From NCBI RefSeq assembly GCF_011397635.1, contig NC_064769.1, forward strand, positions 15,145,207 to 15,209,206: a DNA stretch of 64,000 bases, in the 5' to 3' direction. Within the stretch, counting starts at the first letter, position 1. Each line of letters begins with the position of its first letter. The translations under genes were made by a program, and so were the position numbers. The notes below the pieces were generated by a model, which saw nothing but the letters and a program-made list of their open reading frames with translations, had not been told where the DNA came from and ran no database searches. Of the stretch, positions 35,294 to 48,815 are shown piece by piece. Source of the DNA: Epinephelus fuscoguttatus (Eukaryota; Chordata; Actinopteri; Perciformes; Serranidae).

Positions 35294-38200
35294 ATGGGGA
35301 AGGCACCTAAGAAGAGGAGCCTCGCAGACAAGGTCCGCAAAACCAAGACCTCCACTGAGATCAAAAACAACCCTTTCGAGGTGAAAATCAACAGGAAGAA
35401 GTTTGATATTCTGGGGAGGAAATCCAAGCATGACGTGGGTCTGCCTGGTGTGTCTCGATCCAAAGCCATTAATAAGGTAAGAGGGAATCTCATGTTGTTG
35501 ATCCTGCACCTTCATCAACTTCTCTCTCTGCAAGCGTTTACACAGCCAAAGCATTTCTGCTGTCCTTCATTTTTAAAATCATTTAATGCACAAACATCTT
35601 TACTTGCACTTTTAGGCTACCTTATGTTCTCCTGTAAGTTGCACTAAAGTTGTACCTTGTGTGATTTCATGTGACACATTAAAGGTTTATTGATTGAAAA
35701 CAGTAACACTGGATGCTGTTTGGTACAATCTGAAGACAATAAATTCACAATTTTAGATGCTTAATCAAAATTACTGGTGTTGACAATTTAGTGTTGTTGC
35801 TGAATGAATTTAATCACCAAACAGGTGAGTATAAAACATTTAACAATACACAGGAGCATGTGAAATAAGATACAGATAGATTTCATTAAGAAACGTTGTC
35901 ATTTTTTTATCAACTGAAATGTTTCGTAGATGAAGAAAAATTAAAATATTGAATTGTTTGATAGATTTGTTTGTGGCATGGAACCTAATCTGCATGCTGA
36001 AATTTTCCAGTTGACCCCAAAAATCTTCACATTTTGCTACTGTAGGCTGATTATTCTACATATATCACCAATTTTAGGGAATTATCCAGTTTGTGCCAAG
36101 AAAGCATATTGATTATTAGCTTATTATCAGCTTAGTAATTTATGTGTTGCAAATAGTAATTATTTAATGTACACTTTATGAACTGTCAGACAACATAGAG
36201 TCTGAAGAGCACATTTTGGATTTGATGAATACATTTGACAGCTGAGATATTCTAAGTTAATATAGATTTCCTACATACAAAAATGCTGTGCCAACCATCT
36301 GTAAGGATTGCTTTATTTTCTTGATGAGCCAATTGGATCCTTATTAACTCAGCTGCCATCAAATTGTACTTTTTTTATTTTTTTTTATTTTTTATTTTTT
36401 TTAAACTTCATAATCACTGTAATTTTACAGAAGGCTGAAGTGATGAGGGGCATACCAGGCAGCAGCTGACTGATTTTGGCTCTAAAATTCTCTATGAATT
36501 ACTGTTAGACCACAAATGTCATCCTAAACTTAAGACTGACGTGTCCCTTATTTTTCTGAGTTCCCCCTATCTCAGCCTGTCAGGAGACACATATAGCATT
36601 AGGATTCTTTGTGAAAATGGCACCTGGTTCTTTGACCAAACTGACCAAACACCCAGAGAACTGCGGCTGCAAATAGATGTCACAGGAGTGGGAAATGTCA
36701 GTGTAAATTGGCCACATGGCACAATAAAGAAAGGAAGCAGGCTCTGAAAATAAAAACATAAAACATTCTGCTATCTGATTAAGTAAAAAATAAAAGATAA
36801 CTCTTCTAGTGTCGCACTGTATCTGGCAGCCATGGGTCACAGCTCATTATCCATTTCTCACTATCTGTGCTGTGAAGCCTGGTGCTCACAGTATCATGCT
36901 GGGACAGGGATATTCTGCAGGAGAAACTGAGAGCTGTGTAAGGACAGAGAGTACCATGATCAGAAGGTTAAAGTGGGATAAGAGTAGAGTATAAATCTAG
37001 AATTTATGATTTTGTATGTATATATATATATAAACACGGGATTTATAATGCTGACATAACTCTTGCACTTAACGACAACAATCAATGTTTTTGTAGTTGC
37101 CTGGGAGGTGTGAGCGCTTGTGTTTGTTTCTGTTGTCTGAGAAGAAGTGGACAGAAATCATGTGCAATTCTTGATTTTTTTTGACATGTAGAGAAAAGAA
37201 ACCCTCCTGAAGGAATACAAACAGAAGGGCAAGTCCAGCAAATTTATTGACAGACGCATTGGGGAGTACGACACCAAGATGGCACCAGAGGACAAAATCC
37301 TGAAGAGGTTTGCCATGGAGAGACAGGTCAGTGATAAAATGACTTGTGTCAGGACACATCAGACACCAAGTCCTGACATGCATTTACACTAAATAAACCG
37401 AGTGTACAGATATGAAATCATTTAGTAATTTCACTATCTGAGGACCAGTTTGTTCCTACTTTGGCCCTCTGAAATGTTATGTGACTTATTTGTTACTGAA
37501 AACGTCAATCAGCAACTCTCACAGTGTATACTTTATCTTTCAGCGTATCCATGATAAGAAGGATGTGTACAACCTGAACGAGGAGGAGGAGCTGACTCAC
37601 TACGGCCAGTCGCTGGCTGAGATCGAGAAATTCAACGACAATGTGAATAGCGATGATGAAACAGAGGAGAAAGGTCTTTTGTCAGGTGAGTAGTGTTGGT
37701 GCCCGAACATCAGATGAACAGAGCTTCGTATGCCTGATAAATCTTATAAATATTCAGCATCAGTTTGTTCATGTGTAATCCTTCGGTCAAGCTTACCAAG
37801 GTCTGGAAAAACTAAACACTGGTAAATCATGAATTTACCAACTTTATATTATTGAAATGCAAAACCCATGGCTTTTTAGGTGGGGGTTTTATCATCCCCA
37901 GCCCACAACTAGATTTGATAAGTCTTATAGTTGACCAAGCTAGTACATTATAACGACACTATTCCTCTCTTTCATATAGCTGAGCTGACGGCCGCCCACT
38001 TCGGAGGAGGCGGTCTCCTCAGAAAGAAGACATCAGGGGAGCAGGAGGAGGAAGGAGGCCAGAGAGCCAAGTCCAGACAGGAGCTGATTGAAGAGCTCAT
38101 CCAGAAGTCCAAGCAGGAGAAGGTGAGCCAGCAAACTCTGACCTGACTCACCCTGTTAAACATGGACATATATGCCAACAAGTGAACTGCGTTGTCACCA

Positions 38201-41200
38201 TATGCAATTATTAGTCATTAAAGGAAAAGTCTGGTGATATCCAACATTTTCTTGTTGTGAGAAAATCCCATAGAAAACAAAACCAACAATGAGTTTCTCT
38301 CACTAGCAAGTATTGTCTGTGCCTAGCCTGAGTGTCCACACAGTGTTTTTCGCTAATAGCCTTCATCTTTTTTCACTTGTTTTCAAGAACAACAGAAAAA
38401 GCACTGCATCCAGGGTGGGGTTTTTTTTAGAGTGCCCCGACATTTTTGTGTGGCAGTGTTTGCAATTGAAATCTAAGAACTTTTCAAGCAGGCGCTGGTG
38501 TCGTCGCTGTCGCTTCTTTAGCTGTACATTAGTCAGAAATTGTAACAACTGACAGAAGCCCGTCCTTTTGGTGTTTGCTTTTATCACCATGTGCATTGCA
38601 AGCTTGTTGTTAGCTGTGTGTTCAACCCTTTGTTAACATAGTGTTATGTTAGCTACCTAGCTAATGTTAATGTCAGAATATTGTTGTCTTAGAAACAAAA
38701 CCCACGTGCAGTGCTTCATCAGAAAAGTGCTTAGTGCTGGGATGAAGCACCCTGCCAGTGCTTTTCTGCCAGAGAAATTATGTGGACACACATTTTATTC
38801 CTTTGTGTCATAGAGCTCCATTGTTGTCCAGAAGCGCCAGCGATTCCACTGGATTACTTGTTCCTCCATTACTGAACACAGATATTGTAATTTATCTTCA
38901 ATCAATCCCACATACACCGTCCTGCTGCTGCAAATACTCCTAGTGCACCACATCCGCAGCTGAAAGCAGTCCCGAACAAATAACACTATTTACTCCTGTT
39001 TGAGTAACTTCAGTTTATCCATTTTAGATAAAAACCTTCTGTAAATGGAGAGACTTAGGAATACGAAGTATCAAAGATCTACATATAGAAGGTACATTTG
39101 CCACCTTTGCACAGCTGCAAAAGAAGTTCAGTCTTTCAAACAGTAATTTTTTTTCAGGCACTTGCAGATTTGAGATTACATACGAAAACATCTAATAGGA
39201 TTCTAAATTCAGCTGTCTTAAAACGCCACCAAATCACACACATACACAAATGCTCAAACAACGCCAGATACTGTCTTATTCAATTTAAAACACTATACAG
39301 ACTCCTCTACTCCAAGGCCAAAATACACGACATATATCCAGATGTGTCACCAGCTTGTGATACATGTCAAACCTCAGAAGCAACCCTTTCTCACAGCTTT
39401 GTCTTGTGCCCTAAGGTTGCATCTTTTTGGTCCGATGTCTTCAACGGCATCTCAGAAATTATTAATATTTCACTAGAACCAGAACCTATATTAATCATTC
39501 TGGGTGTATCTGAAGCATTAAGACAACTCTCCATTGCCCAACAAAAATTCCTCTCCTACTGTATCATTACAGCAAAAAAGCTATTACTATTGTCATGGAA
39601 ACAATCAACAGTTCCAGCCTACAATTTGTGGCTACGTGACCTAACTAGCACACTACACATGGAAAGGATAAGATACGTCTTAAAGGGCAGACTCCCATGA
39701 TATATCACGATCTGGCAACCTCTTATACACCTTGCACACAGTACAGTTCCTGAGTTGTAGCCCATTCTTCTACAATATTGCATTCTGAGTATGAATGGTA
39801 ATATGTCTGTTTAAGGAAATAATTTAACATTTCCACGAACATAAAGTAAGTATTTGTGACCTCCTTTTTGTTTAAAGATTTGTTTCCTCAATAGAGACCA
39901 ATGGGTTTATGGCTGATTTCCACAGACAGGTGGGGGAGGTCAGAAAGTACTAACACATTGTTGGTTTTCGTAACACAAATATTAAACACTTCCAGCCTTA
40001 TCCTTAAAGGATGTTGGCTTTTTACTGACTAATGATTGTAATGATATTTTAGGGGAGATGTGTCTTGTGGTCCAGGTGATTAACTTCTTAAATTTGTATC
40101 ACTTTTTCAGCGGGAACGCCAGGTGCAGAAAGAGGAGGCACAGGAGCTGACGGAGAAGCTGGATCAGGAGTGGAAGAGCATCCAGGCTCTGATGGTGAAA
40201 AAGATTCCCAAAGCTGACCGTGTTGAGGAGGAGAAGCCCAAGGTAAGGTCGCATCTCACAAATCATTGAACAAAATGTTGTTTTTCTGCTGTGTCCTTGT
40301 CATTCACCAAAGACGGAGCCTGATATTTCTTTGTCATCCTCTGCTTACTCTGTGCACTTCAGCCGGAAAAGTATGATATGATGGTGAGAGAGCTCGGCTT
40401 CGAGATGAAGGCTCAGCCCTCAGAGAAGCTGAAAACCCCAGAGGAGATCGCTCGAGAGGAGAGAGAGAAGCTGCAGAAACTAGAGGTATGTCACAGCGCA
40501 GGGCGGCTGTTAAACTCTTTTATCTCAATGCAAACAATGTCTTGTCATCATCAAATATTTTAATGCTCTGTGTGACAGTAGATTTGCTCTGTGCTGTCTC
40601 CAGGCTGACCGTCTGAGGAGGATGATGGGAGAAGAAGTCGGTGAGAGTTCACAGAGTCAGATCCACATGTCTGCTGATGACCTCAATGATGGCTTCATCC
40701 TGGACAAGGACGACAAGAAGACCCTGTCTTATCAGGTAAGTGACATGCAGGATGCAGGATGCAGCATGCGTTTATTAAAGAGCTGGTTTATTTCTGATTT
40801 TTTTTTTTTTTTGTGCATTAGCATGTAAATTCTGTCCTGAATTTCTTTTGTGTGTCCAGGATGGAAAATGGAACCTTGAAGAGGGGTCTGAGGAAGAAAA
40901 TGACGACGATGAAGCAGAGGGAGAGAGTGATGTGGAGGAGGATTCGGAGGCGGAGGGGAAAGGTGGAGATGAAGAGGAGGGGGAGGAGGAGGGTGAGGGC
41001 AGCAGCGAAGAAGAAGAAGATGGTCACTCAGACCTGGAGTCTGAACAAGAAAGCGATCACGAGGAGGGAAAAGAGGAGGACGAAGAAACAAGTGCCAAAC
41101 CTAACAAGAGTCTGAGCAAAGAGGAGATAAAGGCCCAGCAGGAGGCAGCTAAAGCAGAGCTCCCGTACACATTTACTGGTAGCTACACACATACACAAAT

Positions 41201-44200
41201 GTACAAACTGTAATCAGGACCCATGTTATTAAAATCAGACATTAATTTGACCCAGATTTAAACTGTGTTTCCTCCTCTTGTAGCTCCGGAGAGCTACAAC
41301 GACCTGAAAGATCTGCTCCAAGGCCACACCCCTGACAACCAGCGCATCATCGTGGCCAGGACACAGAAAAGCAACCATCCTAGTTTGGCTGCAGGCAATA
41401 AACTCAAACTGCAGGTAAAACATGGAATAAGCCGTTCTGTTAATGAGTATGGTGCCTCTGTGTCTGTAGCCAGTTGTAGCTTGTGTCAGTGCCATATGAG
41501 CATAGAGTGTTCTCTCTATCTCAGAAACTGTTCGGCTTCCTGTTGGAGTACATTGGAGAGCTGGCCAACAGGAGTCCTCCTCAACTCACCACCATAGATA
41601 AGCTCATACCGTACGTTCAAAAAGTGGCTTTCTCTCTCAGGTTTCACCTCCTGGTTCAAACATTCAGACCCTGAAGCATATCAGATCATTACTGTACAGT
41701 TATTCTCTTCTCTGTCATTACAGAGAGGTGTACACTCTGTGCCAGATGTTTCCAGACGCAGCCTGTAAGGCCATGCAGAACATCCTCGGAGACGCTGGTC
41801 ATAGCATGGAGGAGGCGCTTGAGGTCAAAGGGCATGTTCCCTTCCCAGCACTAGACATGGTATGGATTATCAGCTGTGAATACTGTAAACATGTTCAATG
41901 TTCACCAGGGTGGATCAGGATTTTAAAGGTTTTAAATTTCACACAATGAAGCAAAATATAATAATAACAAAGGGGCTTTTGGAACCACTCAGTCTACCTG
42001 GTACAAAAGCTTATTGCATGTATGCCTAAAAATACATACATATGTACACACGTATATAGATATATACATACCAATATATCTTAATACACATATTTAAATA
42101 TAGAAAGACAGATATACCTTCTTAAAATCACTGTTTTAACCTGGAACACAACACAGAGAATGTAAAATGATTTGTTTCTGTGCCTCAAGCTCATCTACCT
42201 GAAGGTGACAGCCCTGCTGTTTCCGACCTCAGACTTCAGACACCCAGTCACCACTCCAGCGCTGCTTTACATCAGCCAGGCTCTCACCAAGGTACACACA
42301 GTCTTCGGCGTGTTTGTTATTGTCTGTGTCGTTACGGCTGTCTTTGTACTTTTCTGACTGTTCTTGCCTCTAATGGGATTTTGCCATCTCTTATTCTGTT
42401 TGAAACCAGCCCTCCTCCTCTCATTAGTCTTTTTTTGTGTGTGTGGATTTTCTCCAGATAAGAAAAGGCTTTTCATACACACACCTCAAACATTTTCAGT
42501 TATTCATTCGAAGTTTTTTTTCAGGGCACAACGGCTGTATGATGTTGCACTGTTGTTTTCTTTCCAGCGCTGCAGATGAAACACATTTATACGTGGTGTT
42601 TACATGGCAGTTATGTTGACATAAATGTCAACCACAAAATCAATGTTACTGCATGAGTGGATTCATATCTGTGTGTATCTTTGTGATCTGAACGTCCTTA
42701 GTGTCCAGTGAGGTCATTACAGGAGGTGACATCAGGTTTAGTGCTGTGCAGTCTGGCCGTGGAGTACGTCTCTTTTTCAAAGCGCTTCCTGCCCGAGCTC
42801 ATCAACTTCCTGGCTGGAACGCTGCATCTGGCCGTGCAGGACAAGACATCTCTAGGTAGGTTTACTAACATATATTTTAGTGCCAGAATTCATAAGGTGA
42901 CGCAGAGCTGACAGACTTTGGCATTGTGTTGCAGATTACACCATGGTGCCACCGTTTAGGCCGTCAGGGAAGTGCTGTGATCTGCTGGTGTTGTCAGACT
43001 CCGAGTCCTGCAAGAGCTGGAGCAAGAAGAGTCTTCCACTGTCTGCAGCCCAACACCTGGAACTCAAAAATGACCTTGACAGAGATCACCACAGGTAGGA
43101 GGGGAGGGGAATCTAGAAGCTAGTCAAACCTCTGGACTCATAGACTTGTTCGATGTTGTTGCAATGAGCAGACAAAATTCCTAATCATAGCTCATCTGTT
43201 GTATAACTTGCAACCACAACAAGGAAAAACTATGTCAGTGGTAACCAAGGAACAACAACTTTTGGCCACAAGACACCAAAGTAACATGGTGAGAGTTGTC
43301 CATAAAGGTACATAAGGGAAATAAGAGTGAGAATTTTATACTAAAAAAAGCATAACTTTGAAAGATCCCTACTTGATTTGTCTCAGAAGGTTTCATGTAA
43401 GCTTCAGCTGCACTTACTGAACAAGGTCTGTAGATGTGACCTTCATCTTCTCCATTGGAGAAACATTAGGAAGAGATGTCTGCACAGCCTGTATGGACAG
43501 GAGGAATGTTTAAAGGGAGCTGATACATCTTTAATTGTTAAGAATTAAAACCAAAATTCTCCACAGATGTTGTTTGTGTGCCCCCTCTGTACATACAGCT
43601 GACCACCAGAGACATGACATTTACAAAACAACAGATATCAGACTGCCTTAATTGGCCAGTCAGAGCGTAGCATGTAACAACACCATGTAATAACAGGAGC
43701 GAACACTTGCCCAGAGACAATTATAGGCCCAGTAGGAAGAGAGGGAGGGAGATGAAGTGTGAGAAAATGTGTTGTCTTCACACAGCTTCTCATGTTTGCT
43801 TTGGACCAGAATATGACCACCAAAGAAATGAAACGGCAAGACAGGAAGTTCAACTGATTAATTATCGTTTATATGAGTGAAATAAAAGACAAACTCATTT
43901 GTTCTTTTGTAAAAAGAAAAAAACAAAATTGAAGCACAGAAACATGCCCTCATGCAGATCTGTTCTTTAACCTGTTGCTGTATGTTTTATAAAATATAAG
44001 CATGTCTTGTGGTGCTAAAAAGGAATTAATGAGTGATGAGGGTCCTTATTAACGCACGGATATGAAAGATAAGCCATCATACCGTGTTTACCTGTACAGA
44101 CTGCACGGCTCTGCGCTGATACATCCACTTGTGTGATTCTGATGAGTCGCCAGCGTGTTTTCACACAGCAGCTGGTGTGTGGGCACAAAGCAAAGCTTGC

Positions 44201-45666
44201 AAGCAGGCTTCAAAGGACCATGATGGTGCGCAGTTTGTGAGAATATACATTTCTATTTCTACTCAGCTAAAATTAAGATTTATAACATGCGATAAACCAC
44301 CTTTGAGTCGGAGTGATTTATGTTGGAGAGACGTTAATTTAATTTATTTGCTATATTTGTCAAAGAAAAATAAATAAACCTGTGAGTCACGAAGAATAAA
44401 CTTCACAAAGCATTTTTTGTGCATAATAAGTAATTTATTCTGTGTTTTCCTTTTAAAGCAGCAGTTGTGATTAAGTATTTTATTTCCTAATGACTCAGAC
44501 TGAGGCTTGCTGCAAGTCCAAATACCTACTCCGTAAGTCATCACTAAAGGGACAGTTCACCCCAAAATAAAAACTACATAATTTTCATCTTACCTGTAGT
44601 GCTATTTATCAGTCTAGATTGTTTTGGTCTGGGTTGCCAAGTGTTAGAGATATCAGCTGATAGAGATGTCTGCCTTCTCTCGAATATAATAGAACTAGAT
44701 GGCACTTGGCTTGTAATGCTCAAAGCACCAAAATAATACATTTAAAATAACTCAACAGATATCTCAATGTGTCTAATTTACAGACCTTGCTGTAAGCAGT
44801 TTCACCTCGAAACTATTTTCCGTCTAGCAAACTACACCTCCAACTGTATCACTGCACAGAAGGAAGTATGCATCCACGGCTAGCTCACATAGCCCCACTG
44901 AGCTAACGTTACAGCTCAGCCGAGGAGGACGCCATTTGCCGTGTTTACATCTTATACTATCAGGAGCACAAGCCATTTGTCCGGAGTTCTTGTAGATATC
45001 TAGATACAGTTGTGGCATGGCTCTAGTGCCCCTAAATATATTCCCACATATATTTAATATATACACGTGTTTACGTAGTTTTCAACGAGGCACTGTAGTG
45101 AGTGCTGTGCATGTAATTGCTGTGTTGTTGAGGTCAGGAAAATGGAGGCAAACTATGAGACAAATTTCAAACTATGAAACTGAGATGATCGTCGACATTC
45201 TCTCTGCAGGTTGATGTGTCTGTCCACTTGCCTGGACCTGGTGAAGAGGTGCTGCCTACTCTACAAAGACCTTATGTCCTTCACATACATCATCCAGTCA
45301 ATCAGAACACTGCTTTCCAAACACCTTTCAGCCCAAACATTACCGGAGCTTTTACAGGTTAGTGCCGAAGATAAATGGAGGTCTTTCTCTTTTTCTCTCT
45401 GTCTCTCAAAGTATCTTATTGTTAGTTTCTTCTTTATTGTTTTTGTTTTTGTTTTTTTTAGAAAAAACAATTTTAAAAAAGTGTGGTATTGTTAATTTTC
45501 TCTCTTATCCTTTATTGTTAATTTTTTACTGTAAATGTTATTTTTTAATTTTATTTTTTATTCATTAATTTTTATTTGGAGTTTTTTGTACCACTTTTAA
45601 CATCTTTGTATTTTATGTTATTTTATCTTAATTTATTCATTTGTATTTCCTTTTTTTACATTAATG

Positions 45667-45698
<32 letters not shown>

Positions 45699-46501
45699 TA
45701 TATTTATTTATATTATTATTATATTTTTAACTTTTCTTTTTTTCATATTATCACTATTACTATCTCTCTATCTCTCCATGTATGGAGGTATTTACCTATG
45801 TACATTTACTTGTCCAGAAATGAGCATTAAAACTTCTGCTGATTCATGTGTTGCCTAAAAATTTATATTAAAAAAACTGTAGCAAAAAAACAAAAATGTT
45901 GTGTTGTAGGAGCTTTGCCGTGATATCCTTGAGACCATCAGCAGCACTCCCGTGACGCACAGTCGGCTGGTTTTAGACAAGAAGAAGCCAATTCCCCTGA
46001 AGCTGCTCACACCAAAGATTGTTGAAGTGTAAGTGATATTCCAGTAAATACATGTGTCTGTAAAAATGTATTATTTCATCAAGAAGCTGAGAGAAAGCAT
46101 GCAGATATGCTTGGTAGTGCAACTGGTGTAAATATCTCCTTTACTTCTTCTATTTTTCAGGTTGGACTATGGAAAGAAGCGTGGCAGCACCAGAGAGGAG
46201 AAAGAGAAGGAGCGACTGAAGCACAAGTACAAGAAGGAGTTCAAGGGGGCTCTGAGGGAGATCAGGAAGGACACGCGCTTCCTGGCCAGAGAAAAGCTCA
46301 ACGAGGTCATGAACAGGTACGGAGAACACACAGTGTCCCTGTGGATGTCAGCCAGAATGTTTCTTTGACAAAGCCTCTCACTTGTTACATGTTCTGTGTT
46401 TCAGAGATGCAGAGAGAAAGAGGAAGGTGAGGGAACTCTTTGGCAGCTTGGCCACTCAGGAGGGAGAGTGGAAGGCTCTAAAGAAGAGGAAGAGGAAGTG
46501 A
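35294..46501 (+). CDS. nop14: nucleolar protein 14 (SSU processome factor), complete
   Basis: Nop14 is part of the U3 small-subunit processome, needed for 18S rRNA maturation, and works with Emg1 and Noc4 in the nucleolus. Eighteen coding exons close in frame to 865 codons (human 857): 35294-35476, 37192-37326, 37544-37685, 37980-38122, 40111-40242, 40363-40485, 40604-40735, 40860-41178, 41284-41414, 41525-41610, 41724-41859, 42190-42291, 42702-42855, 42935-43094, 45210-45357, 45910-46028, 46161-46316, 46405-46501. Family landmarks in order are NPFEVKINRKKFDILGRK, HDVGLPGVSR, LTHYGQSLAEIEK, AELTAAHFGGGG, MMVRELGFEMKAQPS, MSADDLNDGFILDKDD, an acidic Glu/Asp stretch (about 331-420), ELPYTF..APESY, KLFGFLLEYIGELA, LLFPTSDF and HPV. 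The C-terminus is basic (KEFKGALREIRKD, ATQEGEWKALKRK..). Introns 4 and 14 are enlarged by transposon insertions. Confidence 0.97.
38215..39010. repeat. fish dispersed repeat in nop14 intron 4
   Basis: It begins aaaggaaaagtctggtgat and includes gttaacatagtgttatgtta, gtgcttagtgctgggatgaa and ccattgttgtccagaagcgc, wording I associate with a common non-coding acanthomorph DNA element. The right end is not mirrored clearly, perhaps because the neighbouring LINE insertion removed it. Confidence 0.45.
39030..39705 (+). mobile_element. 3' fragment of an L1/Tx1-like LINE ORF2
   Basis: Translated pieces read RDLGIRSIKDLHIEGTFATF (frame near 39045), then after a frameshift FFRHLQIRDYIR-type wording. 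An open stretch follows to 39700 with a C-x2-C...H...C knuckle (CDTCQTSEATLSHSFVLCP) and FWSDVF. This is the post-RT zinc-knuckle region of L1/Tx1-type ORF2. The 5' parts are absent, so it is a dead truncated copy in nop14 intron 4. Confidence 0.75.
43095..45209 (+). other. nop14: nop14 intron 14
   Basis: Apart from the MITE at 44545-45075 this 2.1-kb intron shows no exon or recognisable element. Confidence 0.6.
44545..45075. mobile_element. MITE copy A (shared with 55371-55873)
   Basis: It starts aaagggacagttcacccc and runs through tacctgtagtgctatttatc, agagatgtctgccttctctc, cagaccttgctgtaagcag and gccgaggaggacgccattt. The same blocks occur in the same order at 55371-55873. The right terminal inverted repeat is missing here, so this copy is truncated. 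It lies in nop14 intron 14. Confidence 0.75.
45664..45718. repeat. (TTA)n microsatellite in nop14 intron 15
   Basis: A run of tta repeats followed by degenerate attta/tatta units, within a strongly T-rich intron. Confidence 0.85.
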
Positions 46502-46880
46502 AATACAGGATCTCAGTCACTTATCTTCATCATGTCTCCTCTTTCAAAAGGACATCTTTCATCCAGATGTGGATAACAGCCTACACAAGGCTGAAATCTG
46601 TGGAACTCTTTTGTACCCTTTGGATTATTTTTTCATCATGAGATAGGATAAGTCCTTGTTATAACATCCATTTTATACTGTTTGACAAATAGCTGTCAAA
46701 TGCACACCAAGTTGTCAGATATTATGATGTAGGCGTTTGATGGGACGATCGGATACTGATGTTGGAAGTGTCAGTCGACACAGCAGCAGAGACTTGGTTT
46801 GCATTCTTCTTTTTTCCAACTAGAATCCATCACTATAATGATGTAATGAATACAGAAAACAATAAATGACAGTATCTTTC
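46502..46880 (+). other. nop14: nop14 3' untranslated region and poly(A) signal
   Basis: The TGA stop is at 46499-46501 and AATAAA at 46861-46866. A second AATAAA lies near 46968. No other coding signal is present. Confidence 0.65.
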
Positions 46881-47069
46881 TGTTCTCTTGCTTTACATCA
46901 ACAATGCACGTGTGTTTCCAGTCATGCTCAGTCAAGTAAGATTCAGTTATTCCCACCATAAGAGAAATAAAAAATAGTTTCAGTCAGATGCTATGGTATG
47001 TAAAACGTGGATTATTCAGTGAGTGTCTTCAGAGGGAAGAAAAAACTGAAGCTTTACTTCATTGTTTTC

Positions 47070-48215
47070 ATGTGAGAGTTAAACCGCAGCGAAACAGGCC
47101 TATTGAAAGAGGGCAGGGATGTGTGAGGAAAGATTAAAATGGAATCAGGAGAAGGAGGTGGTCATAATAATAATAATAACTAGTCCATACCTATTGGTAG
47201 CTTTGTCACCTTCTACCTATGCCAATCCTCAATGCTTCAGTGCTGTTTCACATAGATGGACCACGTCAGTGAGTAGAAAAACGTGGGACAGACAGAATGA
47301 CACACTGACAGTTTCCGTGATTATGTACAGCATACCATACCATGACTAAGTCATACCAAAAATTAGAAGAAAAAACAAACATTGGGCCACAGGGGGAGCC
47401 ACAGGGGGAGCCACAGCAATCGGTCGCATTTTAGCCATTTCTAAGCATTTTTCTGTTGTTATAGCGCCACCCAGTTGCCAGTTAGAGTTAAATTTCTCCA
47501 GTCACCTTGAGGCGTCCTGTTCTACATATCTACCAAGTTTAGAAAAAAATCGTTATATTGGTTAGGCCTAGATAAGAAATTAGCTCTCTAGCGCCCCCAT
47601 TTTGTTTGATGGGTTCAATAATGGAGGGGTCCCCTCAGATTATGTGTGGTCATATGCCTACAAAGTTGCGTGGTGATCAGTGAAACCCTTGAGATGTTAT
47701 ACACCTTTATGTGATGAGCCACACCCTCCGCAATATTCATTGCCTTATAGAAGCTCAGCTTTAGTAAGTTTTCCAACTTTTGCCAAGAGGGAACTTTAGA
47801 TATTGGTCACTAGATTATGTTCACCGAGTTTCATGCGGATCGGTCAAACTTCCTAGGAAGAGATCGTGTTTTTCAAAAAAATTCAAAATGGCGTAAAATC
47901 TATATAACCGGAAGTTATGGGGTCTTGAAGCAAATTTGTTCCTCATGAGGAGAGGCATCTCTGTGCAAAGTTTCATGTCTCTACGACATACAGGGCATGA
48001 GATATGTCCATTCAAAGTTTGCAATTTCAATCAGTTGCTATAGCGCCCCCCTTTGGCCAATTGATGTAATATTGCTTCATTCGCAATTCATTGCAATGCA
48101 TTCATTCCCATGACCCTCTACCACTGTGCCAAATTTCACATGGGTTGACCAAGTCAGTGAGGAAAAAAACGTAGAACAGAGACACAGACACACCCACAGA
48201 GTTTTCATCATTATA
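47070..48215. repeat. composite dispersed repeat (gcgcccccctttggcc type)
   Basis: Repeated blocks of the kind tatagcgccacccagttgcc (47460) and tatagcgcccccctttggcc (48040) are accompanied by gaccacgtcagtgag / gaccaagtcagtgagg followed by aaaacgt...acagacaga (47260 and 48150). They form an internally repetitive non-coding element of about 1.1 kb. The motif wording is familiar from many fish introns; class not assigned. Confidence 0.5.
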
Positions 48216-48221
48216 TATTAA

Positions 48222-48290
48222 GATAATACACATTTGATTTATATAGCGCCTTTCAGGATACTCAGAGACGCTTTACAGAGAGCAACAACA
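48222..48290. repeat. atttatatagcgcctttc-type repeat fragment
   Basis: The sequence acatttgatttatatagcgc ... gacgctttacagag is the recognisable head of a common fish dispersed repeat. A fuller relative is at 53590-53862. Confidence 0.5.
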
Positions 48291-48676
48291 GCAATAAAAA
48301 AATAAATAAAAATCTTGAACCCCTCTTTTTGAACCCCTGCTACCAAAAAAGACCAAGTCTGCTCTGATTGGTAAGCATTTCCAGGATTTCCGTGTCTTGT
48401 TATGGCATCCTGGGAATGACTCTAATAGAGTATTGCTGCACTTTCTACCTGTAAAAAAAATCACAAATATAAGCCTCAAAATTGATATCTTCTCAACCAG
48501 GTATGTTCCAGCAAGAGTATAATCCGAAATGGGGGACAAATATAAAATAGCAGCAACCAAGTTTACATGTTTCCCTGGCGTTAGCATGTAGCTACATGTA
48601 GCGGTGTAGGCCACGTCATATACACACTTGCAGTAATGTGACTCAAGTAGATGACCATAAAAAGAAATCCATCCAT

Positions 48677-48815
48677 TGGGTGCTGAGCTCACCTGGTAGA
48701 GCAGGCACCACGGTTGTAGGCTCGATTCTGTCCTGCATCCACTCTCTCACCGCCCTTCATACCTCCACTGTCCTATCAAATGAAAGCCTAAAAGTTCCAG
48801 AAAAATCTTTAAAAC
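48677..48815 (+). mobile_element. tRNA-derived SINE
   Basis: An A-box-like stretch (cacctggtagagcaggcac) and a B-box-like stretch (ggttgtaggctcgattc) have the spacing of a pol III promoter. They are followed by catccactctctcaccgccc and a tail (tatcaaatgaaagcctaaaa). Copies of the same family are at 57199-57395 and 60190-60338. Confidence 0.7.

Noticed and set aside
36541-36747. Open stretch in nop14 intron 1
   Set aside because: No splice context, no homology, and nop14 exons 1 and 2 join in frame without it.
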